DNA of 64,000 bases from Streptomyces sp. NK08204. GTDB lineage: Bacteria; Actinomycetota; Actinomycetes; Streptomycetales; Streptomycetaceae. Below are positions 8,340 through 17,611 of the stretch, in pieces. The translations under genes and the position numbers were made by a program. Each line of letters opens with the position of its first letter. Position 1 is the stretch's first letter. The DNA lies in assembly GCF_020400585.1 (NCBI RefSeq), contig NZ_JAINVF010000002.1, forward strand, positions 62,001 to 126,000, given 5' to 3'. The notes beneath the pieces are model-generated. The model saw only the letters and a program-made list of their open reading frames with translations. It had not been told where the DNA came from and ran no database searches.

Positions 8340-8888
8340 ATGCACTGCCCCTTCTGCAGGCACCCCGACAGCCGCGTCGTCGACAGTCGTACGACCGACG
8401 ACGGCACGTCGATCCGCAGGCGCCGCCAGTGTCCTGACTGCTCCCGTCGTTTCACGACCGTGGAGACGTGCTCGCTCATGGTGGTGAAGCGGTCCGGAGT
8501 CACCGAGCCGTTCAGTCGTACCAAGGTCATCAATGGTGTGCGGAAGGCATGCCAGGGGCGACCTGTCACCGAGGACGCACTCGCCCAGCTCGGCCAGCGG
8601 GTCGAGGAGGCGGTGCGGGCCACGGGAAGCGCCGAGCTGACCACCCATGACGTGGGTCTGGCCATACTCGGCCCGCTGCAGGAGCTGGACCTCGTCGCCT
8701 TTCTGCGGTTCGCCTCCGTCTATCGGGCGTTCGACTCGCTCGAGGACTTCGAGGCCGCCATCGCGGAGCTGAGGGAGGCGACGCGGGGCCCCGCCGCCGA
8801 CGTGGAGGACGCGGGAGCGGGGAGCCGGGAAGACGAACACGGGCCCGGAGGGACCAAGGTCCCGGTGCCCGCTCACGCCGCCGACTGA
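8340..8888 (+). CDS. nrdR: Transcriptional repressor NrdR
   Basis: ATP/dATP-sensing repressor of ribonucleotide reductase genes. From ATG 8340 it is 182 residues. The N-terminal zinc ribbon is formed by CPFC (C3, C6) and CPDC (C31, C34), followed by the ATP-cone domain with [14 protein letters not shown] 8340 was chosen because GAGGAGG at 8323-8329 is correctly spaced and the protein then begins MHCPFC as the family does; an upstream TTG is too close to the ribosome binding site. The C-terminal 35 residues are acidic and Gly-rich. It heads the nrdR-nrdJ unit, downstream of two NrdR boxes. Confidence 0.97.
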   Translation: MHCPFCRHPDSRVVDSRTTDDGTSIRRRRQCPDCSRRFTTVETCSLMVVKRSGVTEPFSRTKVINGVRKACQGRPVTEDALAQLGQRVEEAVRATGSAELTTHDVGLAILGPLQELDLVAFLRFASVYRAFDSLEDFEAAIAELREATRGPAADVEDAGAGSREDEHGPGGTKVPVPAHAAD

Positions 8889-8894
8889 CCGGCG

Positions 8895-8927
8895 GGCCGG
8901 AACGGGTCGGAGCCCCGGGTTCCGGCC
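8895..8927 (+). terminator. Hairpin between nrdR and nrdJ
   Basis: GGCCGGAAC (8895-8903) and GTTCCGGCC (8919-8927) form a 9-bp stem with a 15-nt GC-rich loop just after the nrdR stop. It could attenuate, process or stabilise the transcript ahead of nrdJ; full termination is unlikely if the two genes form an operon. Confidence 0.45.
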
Positions 8928-9052
8928 GGTAGGCGGCGAACGAAGACCTGTTGCGGGCGTGGCTGAGGGTGCCCGCAACGCCAGACAGAACACCGTGCCA
9001 CGGGAACAAACGGGGCACTTCAGGGCGTTTTCGCCCGTATCAGGGAGGCGGC

Positions 9053-11941
9053 ATGACAGAGACGGCGAGCGGTCCGGTACGAGGTTCCCGCACCAAGGGC
9101 GCCAAGGCCACCAAGGGGCTGCGTATCGAGCGCGTCCACACCACCCCCGGCGTACACCCGTACGACGAGGTGGCCTGGGAGCGCCGTGACGTCGTCATGA
9201 CCAACTGGCGCGACGGCTCGGTCAACTTCGAGCAGCGTGGCGTCGAGTTCCCCGACTTCTGGTCGGTGAACGCGGTCAACATCGTCACCAGCAAGTACTT
9301 CCGCGGTGCCGTCGGCACCCCGCAGCGCGAGACCAGCCTCAAGCAGCTGATCGACCGCATCGTGAAGACGTACCGAAAGGCCGGTGAGGACTACAAGTAC
9401 TTCGCCTCGCCCGCCGACGCGGAGATCTTCGAGCACGAGCTGGCCTACGCCCTTCTGCACCAGATCTTCAGCTTCAACAGCCCCGTCTGGTTCAACGTCG
9501 GCACCCCGCAGCCCCAGCAGGTCTCCGCCTGCTTCATCCTGTCCGTCGACGACTCCATGGAGTCGATCCTCGACTGGTACAAGGAAGAGGGCATGATCTT
9601 CAAGGGCGGCTCCGGCGCCGGCCTGAACCTCTCCCGCATCCGCTCCTCCAAGGAGCTGCTCTCCTCCGGGGGCAACGCCTCCGGCCCGGTCTCCTTCATG
9701 CGCGGCGCCGACGCCTCCGCCGGCACCATCAAGTCCGGTGGTGCCACCCGCCGCGCGGCCAAGATGGTCGTTCTCGACGTCGACCACCCCGACATCGAGG
9801 ACTTCATCGAGACCAAGGTCAAGGAGGAGGAGAAGATCCGCGTCCTGCGTGACGCGGGCTTCGACATGGACCTGGGCGGCGACGACATCACGTCCGTCCA
9901 GTACCAGAACGCCAACAACTCGGTCCGCGTGAACGACGAGTTCATGAAGGCGGTCGAAGCGGGCGGCCAGTTCGGCCTGCGGGCCCGCATGACCGGCGAG
10001 GTCATCGAGGAGGTCGACGCCAAGGCGCTCTTCCGCAAGATCGCCGAGGCCGCCTGGGCCTGCGCCGACCCCGGCATCCAGTACGACGACACCATCAACA
10101 ACTGGCACACCTGCCCCGAGTCCGGCCGGATCACCGCGTCGAACCCGTGCAGCGAGTACATGCACCTGGACAACACGTCCTGCAACCTGGCCTCGCTGAA
10201 CCTGATGAAGTTCCTCAAGGACGACGGCAAGGGCAGCCAGTCCTTCGACGTCGAGCGCTTCCAGAAGGTCGTCGAGCTGGTCATCACCGCGATGGACATC
10301 TCCATCTGCTTCGCGGACTTCCCGACGCAGAAGATCGGCGAGAACACGCGCGCGTTCCGCCAGCTGGGCATCGGCTACGCCAACCTCGGCGCTCTGCTCA
10401 TGGCCACCGGCCACGCCTACGACTCCGACGGCGGCCGTGCTCTGGCCGGCGCCATCACCTCCCTGATGACGGGCACGGCCTACCGGCGCTCCGCCGAACT
10501 CGCCGCGGTCGTCGGCTCGTACGACGGTTACGCCCGCAACGCCGAGGCCCACCAGCGCGTCATGAGCCAGCACGCGGACGCCAACGGCGCGGCCGTCCGC
10601 ATGGACGACCTGGACACCCCGGTGTGGGCCGCCGCCACGGAGGCCTGGCAGGACGTGCTGCGCCTCGGCGAGCAGAACGGTTTCCGTAACTCCCAGGCGT
10701 CCGTCCTCGCCCCGACCGGCACCATCGGTCTGGCGATGTCCTGCGACACCACCGGTGTCGAGCCCGACCTCGCGCTGGTGAAGTTCAAGAAGCTCGTCGG
10801 CGGCGGCTCGATGCAGATCGTCAACGGCACCGTTCCGCAGGCCCTGCGCCGCCTGGGCTACCAGGAGGAGCAGATCGAGGCGATCGTCGCCCACATCGCC
10901 GAGCACGGCAACGTGATCGACGCTCCCGGCCTCAAGCACGAGCACTACGAGGTGTTCGACTGCGCCATGGGCGAGCGCGCCATCTCCCCGATGGGCCACG
11001 TCCGCATGATGGCCGCGATCCAGCCGTGGATCTCCGGCGCCATCTCCAAGACGGTCAACATGCCGGAGACGGCGACCGTCGAGGAGGTCGAGGAGATCTA
11101 CTACGAGGCGTGGAAGCTGGGCGTCAAGGCGCTCGCGATCTACCGCGACAACTGCAAGGTCGGCCAGCCGCTCTCCGCCAAGAAGAAGGACTCCGCGCAG
11201 GAGAAGACCGAGACGCAGGCCGCCGTCGAGCCCAAGGTCGAGAAGGTCGTCGAGTACCGCCCGGTCCGCAAGCGCCTTCCCAAGGGCCGCCCGGGGATCA
11301 CCACCTCCTTCACGGTGGGCGGTGCCGAGGGCTACATGACCGCCAACTCCTACCCGGACGACGGTCTCGGCGAGGTCTTCCTGAAGATGTCCAAGCAGGG
11401 TTCGACCCTCGCGGGCATGATGGACGCCTTCTCCATCGCGGTCTCCGTCGGCCTCCAGTACGGCGTGCCGCTGGAGACGTACGTCTCGAAGTTCACGAAC
11501 ATGCGCTTCGAGCCGGCCGGCATGACGGACGACCCGGACGTGCGGATGGCGCAGTCGATCGTCGACTACATCTTCCGCCGCCTGGCGCTGGACTTCCTGC
11601 CCTTCGAGACCCGCTCGGCGCTCGGCATCCACTCCGCCGAGGAACGCCAGCGCCACCTGGAGACGGGCTCGTACGAGCCGGCCGACGACGAGGTCGACGT
11701 CGAGGGCCTGGCCCAGTCCGCGCCGCGCGCCCAGGAGCTGAAGGCCGTCGCCACGCCGAAGGCCGAGCCCGAGGCGGCCAAGCCCGCTCCGAAGCAGGCG
11801 CACACCAGCGCCGAGCTGGTGGAGATGCAGCTGGGTATCCAGGCGGACGCCCCGCTGTGCTTCTCCTGCGGCACGAAGATGCAGCGCGCCGGTTCCTGCT
11901 ACATCTGCGAGGGCTGCGGCTCGACCAGCGGCTGCAGCTGA
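9053..11941 (+). CDS. nrdJ: Class II (adenosylcobalamin-dependent) ribonucleotide reductase
   Basis: Reduces ribonucleotides to deoxyribonucleotides with a B12-generated thiyl radical, independent of oxygen. From ATG 9053 (GGAGG at 9044-9048) it is 962 residues, usual for actinobacterial NrdJ. The active-site loop NPCSEYMHLDNTSCNLASLN, with its N-C-E arrangement, is clear. VSACFILSVDDSMESI carries an N-terminal redox cysteine, and APTGTIGLAMSCDTTGVEPD is diagnostic. A linker rich in Lys, Glu and Ala precedes a C-terminal cysteine-rich tail (CFSCGTKM, CYICEGCGSTSGC) that should shuttle electrons from thioredoxin. Expression is expected to follow the upstream NrdR boxes. Confidence 0.97.
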   Translation: MTETASGPVRGSRTKGAKATKGLRIERVHTTPGVHPYDEVAWERRDVVMTNWRDGSVNFEQRGVEFPDFWSVNAVNIVTSKYFRGAVGTPQRETSLKQLIDRIVKTYRKAGEDYKYFASPADAEIFEHELAYALLHQIFSFNSPVWFNVGTPQPQQVSACFILSVDDSMESILDWYKEEGMIFKGGSGAGLNLSRIRSSKELLSSGGNASGPVSFMRGADASAGTIKSGGATRRAAKMVVLDVDHPDIEDFIETKVKEEEKIRVLRDAGFDMDLGGDDITSVQYQNANNSVRVNDEFMKAVEAGGQFGLRARMTGEVIEEVDAKALFRKIAEAAWACADPGIQYDDTINNWHTCPESGRITASNPCSEYMHLDNTSCNLASLNLMKFLKDDGKGSQSFDVERFQKVVELVITAMDISICFADFPTQKIGENTRAFRQLGIGYANLGALLMATGHAYDSDGGRALAGAITSLMTGTAYRRSAELAAVVGSYDGYARNAEAHQRVMSQHADANGAAVRMDDLDTPVWAAATEAWQDVLRLGEQNGFRNSQASVLAPTGTIGLAMSCDTTGVEPDLALVKFKKLVGGGSMQIVNGTVPQALRRLGYQEEQIEAIVAHIAEHGNVIDAPGLKHEHYEVFDCAMGERAISPMGHVRMMAAIQPWISGAISKTVNMPETATVEEVEEIYYEAWKLGVKALAIYRDNCKVGQPLSAKKKDSAQEKTETQAAVEPKVEKVVEYRPVRKRLPKGRPGITTSFTVGGAEGYMTANSYPDDGLGEVFLKMSKQGSTLAGMMDAFSIAVSVGLQYGVPLETYVSKFTNMRFEPAGMTDDPDVRMAQSIVDYIFRRLALDFLPFETRSALGIHSAEERQRHLETGSYEPADDEVDVEGLAQSAPRAQELKAVATPKAEPEAAKPAPKQAHTSAELVEMQLGIQADAPLCFSCGTKMQRAGSCYICEGCGSTSGCS

Positions 11942-11979
11942 CGACTCGCGGCTCCTGAGTCACGCGGTTGCTGAAGCAA

Positions 11980-12005
11980 GGGGCGCCGGCAAAGGCCGGC
12001 GCCCC
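11980..12005. terminator. Bidirectional terminator between nrdJ and the TerD gene
   Basis: An 11-bp perfect stem, GGGGCGCCGGC (11980-11990) with GCCGGCGCCCC (11995-12005), and a 4-base AAAG loop. It directly abuts the stop codon of the convergent TerD gene. Confidence 0.85.
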
Positions 12006-12539
12006 TCACGCGTGGCTTCTGCCCATGACCCGGGTGAAGGACGCCGGGTCCTCGTCGAAGCCGTGGACACCGGCCCGGAAGAGCCAGGCTCCGGACGCGT
12101 CCCGCGTGAACGTGGCGAACGTGGCCGCCGTCGCCTCGGGGACCGATGCGAAGTCGTCCTCGGCGAGTACGGTGTAGCGGCCTTCGCGGACGCGCATGGC
12201 CGGATTCAGTACGTCGGCGAACGTCTTGCGGGCGGCCTGCTGCTGGATGACGACACCCACCACCACGCGCGCGTACCGGCTGTCGAGGCGGTCCAGTTCG
12301 AGCGTCATGACCTCGTCCCAGCCGAATCCCCTGCCGTCCGTGCTGTCGCGGTTCAGGAAGATCGTGCCGTCCGGCGAGCGGCTGTCGAAGTGCACCAGGT
12401 AGGCGGGAGCCCCGTAGGGGTCGTCCACCGTGAACGTCGCCGCGATGATGTCCAGATCCGTCGGCGGCAGGCCGGCCGGACTGGGGTCCCATTTGAGCCC
12501 GACCTCGACCTTACCGATCCCCTTGCTGAAGTCGCCCAC
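12006..12539 (-). CDS. TerD-family stress/tellurium-resistance-type protein
   Basis: Cytoplasmic Ca2+-binding-type TerD domain protein of 177 residues, nearly all domain. It opens with GDFSKGIGKVEVGLKWDPSP, matching the KG...V.L.WDPS opening of the family. It continues with DLDIIAATFTVDD, HFDSRSPDGTIFL and DEVMTLELDRL, the acidic positions associated with metal binding. The start is GTG at 12537-12539, preceded by GGGAGGGAA. TerD paralogues are common in Streptomyces and are linked to stress and development; a role in tellurite resistance should not be assumed. It stands alone here, convergent with nrdJ. Confidence 0.88.
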   Translation of the reverse strand: MGDFSKGIGKVEVGLKWDPSPAGLPPTDLDIIAATFTVDDPYGAPAYLVHFDSRSPDGTIFLNRDSTDGRGFGWDEVMTLELDRLDSRYARVVVGVVIQQQAARKTFADVLNPAMRVREGRYTVLAEDDFASVPEATAATFATFTRDASGAWLFRAGVHGFDEDPASFTRVMGRSHA

Positions 12540-12678
12540 CGGGCTTCCCTCCCCCTTTGCAGACGCCTGTCCCCAACTCCGAAGCAGTCAGGGCTCCTTG
12601 TCCATCGTGCCATGTGCGCGGGGGTGCATGCGCGGGTGATCTCCGCCGGAGCGTGACCGGCGCCACGCCCGGTGGCCT

Positions 12679-12684
12679 TACGAT
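12679..12684 (+). promoter_or_regulatory. -10 box for a leaderless message
   Basis: TACGAT lies 6 nt before GTG 12691, and a GTGACC at 12653-12658 could serve as -35. This places the transcript start at or next to the start codon. Confidence 0.45.
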
Positions 12685-12690
12685 GGCGCG

Positions 12691-13296
12691 GTGCTGGTCA
12701 AGTGGATTCGCTGCACCGTGGTGGACCGCCGCGCGTTCGAGCGGGGGCAGCGGAAATGGGCGGGGCTTCTGGGGGAGCCGGGTTTTCGCGGGCAGGGCGG
12801 AGGCTGGAGCCGGCGGCGGCCCGGCGTGGCGCACATCTTCGCCTTCTGGGAGAGCCGTGCCTTCTACGACTCCTTCATGGCCCGCTCCCACGACCGGCTC
12901 GCGGCGGCCCAGTCCGGCACGTTCAAGGATTCCCAGGTCAAGCTGTTCGAGTACCGCTTCGACGTGAAGACCGGGTTCGAGCCCCGGTTCACCGACGCAG
13001 ATCTCGTCCGGGTGGCCCTGTGCCGCGTCCACGAGGAACGGATCGAGCACTTCACGCTCATGCAGGAGAAGGTCTGGAACCCCGCCATGGCCGGCTCGCC
13101 CGGCATGATCCGCGGCATGTTCGCCGAGGCGCCCGAGCAGGAGTTCCTGGTCCTGTCCATGTGGCGGTCGGCCGCGGAACACGGCAAGTACCGCACCGAG
13201 AGGGTGGAGCGGCTGGCCCTGCGGGCCCAGACCGAGGCCGACGTGGCCGCCCTGTCCGGAGACATCGTGGATCTGGAGCCGTCCTGGACGGTCTGA
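12691..13296 (+). CDS. DUF4937/YdbC-like conserved hypothetical protein
   Basis: 201 residues with no signal peptide or membrane segment. The N-terminus MLVKWIRCTVVDRRAFERGQ and the mid-protein HIFAFWESRAFYDSFMARSHD resemble the small YdbC-like domain found in DUF4937 proteins. The C-terminal half (residues about 100-180, FTLMQEKVWNPAMAG and FLVLSMWRSAAEHGKY) looks like a second, monooxygenase-like alpha/beta repeat (inference). The function is unknown. GTG 12691 follows a -10-like TACGAT by 6 nt and has no ribosome binding site, so translation is probably leaderless. The gene runs divergently from the TerD gene. Confidence 0.7.
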   Translation: MLVKWIRCTVVDRRAFERGQRKWAGLLGEPGFRGQGGGWSRRRPGVAHIFAFWESRAFYDSFMARSHDRLAAAQSGTFKDSQVKLFEYRFDVKTGFEPRFTDADLVRVALCRVHEERIEHFTLMQEKVWNPAMAGSPGMIRGMFAEAPEQEFLVLSMWRSAAEHGKYRTERVERLALRAQTEADVAALSGDIVDLEPSWTV

Positions 13297-13358
13297 CACC
13301 GACGGCGACGGCTCGAGAACCCGACCGGACGTGGATCGCATCCGTCGCATGCGCGAAC

Positions 13359-13364
13359 TAGGGT
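13359..13364 (+). promoter_or_regulatory. -10 box for a leaderless message
   Basis: TAGGGT with 6 nt to ATG 13371 and no ribosome binding site, the usual geometry for leaderless actinobacterial genes. Confidence 0.5.
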
Positions 13365-13370
13365 TCTGGC

Positions 13371-14030
13371 ATGGCGCGACCACGGCGAATCGTCCTTGTC
13401 CGGCACGGCGAGTCGACGGGCAACATCGACGACACCGTGTACGAGCGGGAGCCCGACCATGCGATCGGGCTGACCGAGCTCGGCATGCGGCAGGCGGAGG
13501 AGACCGGGAAGGCGCTCCGGGGGCTCTTCGGGCGGGAACGCGTGAGCGTGTACGTCTCCCCGTACCGTCGTACGCACGAGACCCTGCGCGCGTTCCACCT
13601 CGACCCCGAGCTGATACGGGTGCGGGAGGAGCCCAGACTGCGTGAGCAGGACTGGGGGAACTGGCAGGACCGCGAGGACGTCCGCCTGCAGAAGGCCTAC
13701 CGGGACGCATACGGGCACTTCTTCTTCCGCTTCCCGCAAGGAGAGTCCGGCGCCGACGTGTACGACCGGGTCGGTGGCTTCCTGGAGAGCCTGTACCGCA
13801 GCTTCGAGGCTCCCGACCATCCGCCGAACGTGCTCCTGGTGACGCACGGGCTCGCGATGCGGTTGTTCTGCATGCGCTGGTTCCACTGGACGGTCGCGGA
13901 ATTCGAGTCGCTGTCGAACCCCGGGAACGCGGAGATGCGGATGCTCGTTCTCGGGGAGGACGGCAGGTACACGCTCGACCGTCCTTTCGAGCGTTGGCGG
14001 GAGCCGCTGCCGTACTGGGTCACCGGATAA
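13371..14030 (+). CDS. Histidine phosphatase (phosphoglycerate mutase) family protein
   Basis: 219 residues. The catalytic phospho-histidine motif is VLVRHGEST near residue 11, and the second histidine is in VTHGLAMRLFCMRW. The supporting arginine is in YVSPYRRTHET and the acid in EEPRLREQDWGNW. This branch includes broad-specificity phosphatases as well as true mutases, so the substrate is unknown. The ATG appears leaderless. The gene is followed after 12 nt by the ADP-ribosylglycohydrolase gene, which suggests co-transcription. Confidence 0.88.
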   Translation: MARPRRIVLVRHGESTGNIDDTVYEREPDHAIGLTELGMRQAEETGKALRGLFGRERVSVYVSPYRRTHETLRAFHLDPELIRVREEPRLREQDWGNWQDREDVRLQKAYRDAYGHFFFRFPQGESGADVYDRVGGFLESLYRSFEAPDHPPNVLLVTHGLAMRLFCMRWFHWTVAEFESLSNPGNAEMRMLVLGEDGRYTLDRPFERWREPLPYWVTG

Positions 14031-14042
14031 GGTGGGAGGGCG

Positions 14043-14948
14043 ATGACCGCTGATTCCAGTTCTCTCGGGCGCCTTGACCGCGCCCTGGCCAGCCTGCGCG
14101 GCCTGGCGGTGGGCGACGCGCTGGGCTCTCAATTCTTCGTTCCGGCGAACTATCCCCTGCTGAAGCGGCGCGAGCTGCCCGCCGGCCCCTGGCAGTGGAC
14201 CGACGACACCGAGATGGCCTGCTCCGTCGTGGCCGTCCTCGCCGCCCACCACCGCGTCGACCAGGACGCCCTGGCCCGCTCCTTCGCGGAACACCACGAC
14301 TTCGACCGGGGCTACGGCCCTGCCGTCAACCGGCTGCTCCGCCTCGTCCGGGAGGGTGGCGACTGGCGCGAGCTGGCCGCCGGGCTCTTCAAGGGGCAGG
14401 GCTCCTGGGGCAACGGCGCGGCGATGCGGATCGCACCTCTGGGCGCCTGGTACGCGGACGATCCGGAGCAGGCGACCCACCAGGCGGAGATCTCCGCCTA
14501 TCCCACGCACCAGCACCGTGAGGCCGTGGTCGGAGCCATGGCCGTCGCCGCCGCCGCGGCCTTCGTGGGCTCGCCGGACGGCCCGCCCCGCCCGGAGGTC
14601 CTTCTCGACGGCGTCGTCGCCCTGGTGCCGAAGAGCGCCGTCGGCCAGGGGCTGCGCCGCGCCCGGGACATGCTCGACTACGGCGACGCGGCCACCGTGG
14701 CGGCCGTTCTGGGCTGCGGACGCCGTACGACCGCCCATGACACGGTCCCCTTCGCCCTGTGGTCCGCCGCGCGCGCCCTCGGTGACTACGAGACGGCGTT
14801 CTGGACGACCGCCCAGGTGGGCGGCGACGTGGACACGACCTGTGCGATCGTCGGCGGCATCCTCGCCTCCGGCAAGGCCGGGGCGCCCCCCGGCGAGTGG
14901 GTGGAACGGACCGAGGAACTTCCTGGCTGGATACCCGTGGGGGGCTAG
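14043..14948 (+). CDS. ADP-ribosylglycohydrolase family protein
   Basis: 301 residues of the DraG/ARH fold, which hydrolyses ADP-ribose from proteins or small molecules using two divalent metals. The first metal motif is WTDDTEM (T53, D54, D55), and the C-terminal motif GGDVDTTCAIVGGI supplies further ligands. GLAVGDALGSQF near the N-terminus is the usual opening, and GSWGNGAAMRIAPLG matches the family loop. The target is unknown. GGGAGG at 14034-14039 lies 3 nt before the ATG. It is probably translated from the same mRNA as the phosphatase. Confidence 0.9.
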   Translation: MTADSSSLGRLDRALASLRGLAVGDALGSQFFVPANYPLLKRRELPAGPWQWTDDTEMACSVVAVLAAHHRVDQDALARSFAEHHDFDRGYGPAVNRLLRLVREGGDWRELAAGLFKGQGSWGNGAAMRIAPLGAWYADDPEQATHQAEISAYPTHQHREAVVGAMAVAAAAAFVGSPDGPPRPEVLLDGVVALVPKSAVGQGLRRARDMLDYGDAATVAAVLGCGRRTTAHDTVPFALWSAARALGDYETAFWTTAQVGGDVDTTCAIVGGILASGKAGAPPGEWVERTEELPGWIPVGG

Positions 14949-15066
14949 AAGAGCGTTCCGGCGCCGTCCCGATGGGGCCGCCGTACCGTTCGAGGACCTG
15001 CTCGGGGATACGCGCACCCCGCCGGGGTGTCGGAGGATGATCCCGGCGGCGTACGCTTAGGGCGCC

Positions 15067-15768
15067 ATGCCGTACGAACCGCCTACCCACACCGTCGAGC
15101 GCTCCCTGCGCGCCACGACCGGAGCGAAGGTCATTGCCGGTCTCGACGAGGTGGGGCGCGGCGCCTGGGCCGGGCCTGTCACCGTCTGTGCCGCGATCAC
15201 CGGACTCCGTCGTCCGCCCGAGGGGCTGACCGACTCCAAGCTGCTGACCGTCAAGCGTCGTACGGCGCTGGCCGAACTCCTGCGGGGGTGGGTGACGGCC
15301 TACGCGCTGGGGCATGCCTCCCCGGAGGAGATCGACGACCTGGGGATGACGGCGGCGCTTCGGCTCGCCGCGGTCCGTGCCCTGGACGCTCTGCCGATCC
15401 GCCCCGACGCCGTCATCCTCGACGGGAAGCACGACTACCTCGGTGCCCCCTGGAAGGTGCGCACGGTGATCAAGGGTGACCGGACCTGCGTCGCCGTCGC
15501 GGCGGCGTCGGTGATCGCCAAGGTTCAGCGAGACAAAATGATGGCCGAACTGGGTGTCGACCATGCAGACTTCGGGTTTGCGGACAATGCCGGGTATCCG
15601 TCGCCCGTGCACAAGGCCGCACTGGAGGAGCGGGGCCCCACCCCGTACCACCGATTGTCGTGGGCGTATCTTGATGCGCTGCCCCAGTGGCGGCACCTCA
15701 AGAAGGTCCGCAGCTGGGCGGACGGAAGCGTTCCGGAGATCGAGGGCCAGCTCGGCTTCGATTTCTGA
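15067..15768 (+). CDS. rnhB: Ribonuclease HII
   Basis: Cleaves the RNA strand of RNA-DNA hybrids and removes misincorporated ribonucleotides. It is 233 residues. The signature [14 protein letters not shown] contains catalytic D27 and E28; D119 is in [10 protein letters not shown], and the fourth acid is D156 in [10 protein letters not shown]. The C-terminus ends [13 protein letters not shown] followed by [14 protein letters not shown], as in other RNase HII proteins. ATG 15067 follows TACGCT (15052-15057) by 9 nt without a ribosome binding site, so it is probably leaderless. Confidence 0.95.
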   Translation: MPYEPPTHTVERSLRATTGAKVIAGLDEVGRGAWAGPVTVCAAITGLRRPPEGLTDSKLLTVKRRTALAELLRGWVTAYALGHASPEEIDDLGMTAALRLAAVRALDALPIRPDAVILDGKHDYLGAPWKVRTVIKGDRTCVAVAAASVIAKVQRDKMMAELGVDHADFGFADNAGYPSPVHKAALEERGPTPYHRLSWAYLDALPQWRHLKKVRSWADGSVPEIEGQLGFDF

Positions 15769-15836
15769 CGGTTCCGCTCGCACTGATGTGCCACCCGGTC
15801 ATCCGCACCGCTCCAACGTTTGATAAAAATCAGCTC

Positions 15837-16466
15837 ATGCCTCTCATTCCCGAGGAGCCTCAGATTCACGAGAGTGCCCAGGGTCCCCGCGCCACGCCGG
15901 CCAGCGGCCGTACCGCGCCGACCCCCCGCCCCGTACCCGGCCCCCGTCCTGCGGCTCCGTCCCGCCCCGGTCGTCCGGGCCCCCCGCGGCCCGCGCCGCC
16001 CGTGCAGCGCACGCCCCGTGACGCCGCTCCGGTCACTCCGGGCCCGTCGGGCCCGGCCTCTGCCGCCACCACGGCGACTCCGCAGATCCAGCTGATCCCG
16101 GCCTCGGCCGAGGGTGCCCTGGACGCCGCCGAGGAGGCCGTGGACCTCCTGCTGGAGTCGGGCCGCGCCCCCGGCGACGTGCTCGTGCTCACCACGGGCG
16201 CCCAGCACCCGTGGGCCGAACACGAGCTGTCCTTCGGCGAGGCCGCCTACTGGGCTCAGCACGACGCCGGCGACGACGTCTTCTACGCGGACGCCACCGT
16301 CGCCTCCCGCGCCGCGACCCGCCCCGTGGTCGTGGTGGCCGTCAACGGCGGTCCCGCCTCCGCTGCTGCCGCCGCCCTCCCGCTGGCCCACACGCGGGCC
16401 GCGGCCCTGCTGATCGTCTGCGGCGACCCGCAGCAGATCAACTCGCTGCTGGGCACGGGCGTCTGA
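15837..16466 (+). CDS. Proline-rich conserved hypothetical protein
   Basis: 209 residues from ATG 15837. Residues about 15-75 are Pro/Arg/Ala-rich and likely disordered. Residues 80-209 form a compact alpha/beta segment (QIQLIPASAEGALDAAEEAV, DVLVLTTGAQHPWAEHELSF, RPVVVVAVNGG) ending AALLIVCGDPQQINSLLG. That ending faintly resembles the C-terminal part of UvrD-type helicases, but there is no Walker A or B motif and no helicase activity is implied. TGATAA at 15821-15826 could be a -10 box. I do not recognise a function. Confidence 0.7.
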   Translation: MPLIPEEPQIHESAQGPRATPASGRTAPTPRPVPGPRPAAPSRPGRPGPPRPAPPVQRTPRDAAPVTPGPSGPASAATTATPQIQLIPASAEGALDAAEEAVDLLLESGRAPGDVLVLTTGAQHPWAEHELSFGEAAYWAQHDAGDDVFYADATVASRAATRPVVVVAVNGGPASAAAAALPLAHTRAAALLIVCGDPQQINSLLGTGV

Positions 16467-16504
16467 GCCGCGTACGTCCCCCGGGACACCGGGGTGACGA
16501 AGGG

Positions 16505-16542
16505 AGCCGCGCCGACGGCATCGGTTGTTCGGTGCGGCTTTT
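16505..16542 (+). terminator. Intrinsic terminator
   Basis: AGCCGCGCCGA (16505-16515) pairs, with one G-T, with TCGGTGCGGCT (16529-16539), which runs into a short T tract. It ends the Pro-rich hypothetical gene. Confidence 0.65.
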
Positions 16543-16684
16543 GGCGTGCCCGGACGACTGACGGTGGCCGTCCCCGTAACGGGGCGGCCCTCCGGCCGTC
16601 GGGCGCACCGGCGGTCGCCTTCGCAGGAGGCGGCCGAGGGCGTCGTGGGCAGCGGACCTGCCGTCGACCCGTGGGCCGTGCGTG

Positions 16685-17305
16685 TCAGCGGGCCGCCGCG
16701 CGGCGCAGCACCTCCGAGACCGGGCCGCCGGTGCGAGGCGTCTGCGGCGGGGCCTGCGACAGGGCGAAGGGCTCCGGCGGCGAGCTGGCGCTCGGACGCC
16801 GCCCGCCACGCCCCTCACCGAGTACCTGCCACCCCTCATGGGTCAACGTGATGTACGCCCCGCAGCGCAGCCCGTGCAACGTGCAGGCGTCGCGCAGCCC
16901 CCACATCCAGGCTCCGTCCTCCTCCGTCCAGCGCGCGTCGCCCTCACGGCAGTACAGCAGGACAGCGGTGCGTATCGGAGTACGGCGGCGCAGGTCGTGC
17001 GGGATGACCCGGCGCAGCTGGTCCAGCAGCGCGTTGCGGAACATCCAGCCGTCGGCCGGGGCGGAGCGGCGCGTGAACGAGGCGCTCGCGCACAGCCGCT
17101 CCTCCGGATCGAGGACGGCCACGATCACGGTGGAGGGGCTGGGACGATGGCGGGCGTGCAGCCCGCTGACGACCTCACGAGGGTTGCGCAGCAGGGGGAT
17201 TCCGGCGGCGGCCCACTCCGCGGGTTCGAGCAGGCGGCTGGCGGAAGCGGCGGACGCGGACGTCGACAAGGAGGCCGCCGAGGACGAGGTGAATCCGAAG
17301 GTCAC
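16685..17305 (-). CDS. Conserved hypothetical protein
   Basis: 206 residues from GTG 17303-17305, which has GGAGG 3-4 nt upstream; earlier in-frame starts lack a site. After a Ser/Ala-rich N-terminus it shows VSGLHARHRPSPSTVIVAVL, a segment with CASASF, and IRTAVLLYCREGDARWTEED ahead of GLRDACTLHGLRCGAYITLT. The pattern suggests a small alpha/beta globular protein without membrane segments or signal peptide. I do not recognise the family. Codon usage is ordinary for the window. It diverges from the RecQ-like gene, separated by about 300 bp. Confidence 0.65.
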   Translation of the reverse strand: MTFGFTSSSAASLSTSASAASASRLLEPAEWAAAGIPLLRNPREVVSGLHARHRPSPSTVIVAVLDPEERLCASASFTRRSAPADGWMFRNALLDQLRRVIPHDLRRRTPIRTAVLLYCREGDARWTEEDGAWMWGLRDACTLHGLRCGAYITLTHEGWQVLGEGRGGRRPSASSPPEPFALSQAPPQTPRTGGPVSEVLRRAAAR

Positions 17306-17611
17306 GTTCCTCCCTTCGGCTACGCGCCCATACTTCGGGCGAGGTCGGATTCGGGGGGCGCGCACCACAGCAGAGCCCGGCAGTAATACGAACGAGCCGT
17401 GCGGGGAGCGGACCTCAATTCTTCCTCTCGAACTGGGATGCGGCAACGAGCAAATGGGCCCACCGGAAGTTATCTGACGGTGCGTGGCTTATATCCCTAC
17501 CCGGAGGACCGGCGATCGACCCCTGGGCCGCCCGACGGTTCCGGTGCGGGCGGCAGCGGTGTCCGGCTGGGCGAATTGGTCGACAGACCTCGCATCGGGT
17601 TGCATGGAGGC
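17306..17611. other. Divergent intergenic region upstream of recQ-like gene
   Basis: 306 bp between divergent genes. TATATC at 17490-17495 is a possible rightward -10. No clear operator was seen, and no SOS box is present. Confidence 0.4.

Noticed and set aside
9020..11803. 927-codon open frame antisense to nrdJ
   Set aside because: Mirror of nrdJ codon bias, with an Asp/Val/Leu/Gly/Arg-only composition. No start signal or homology.
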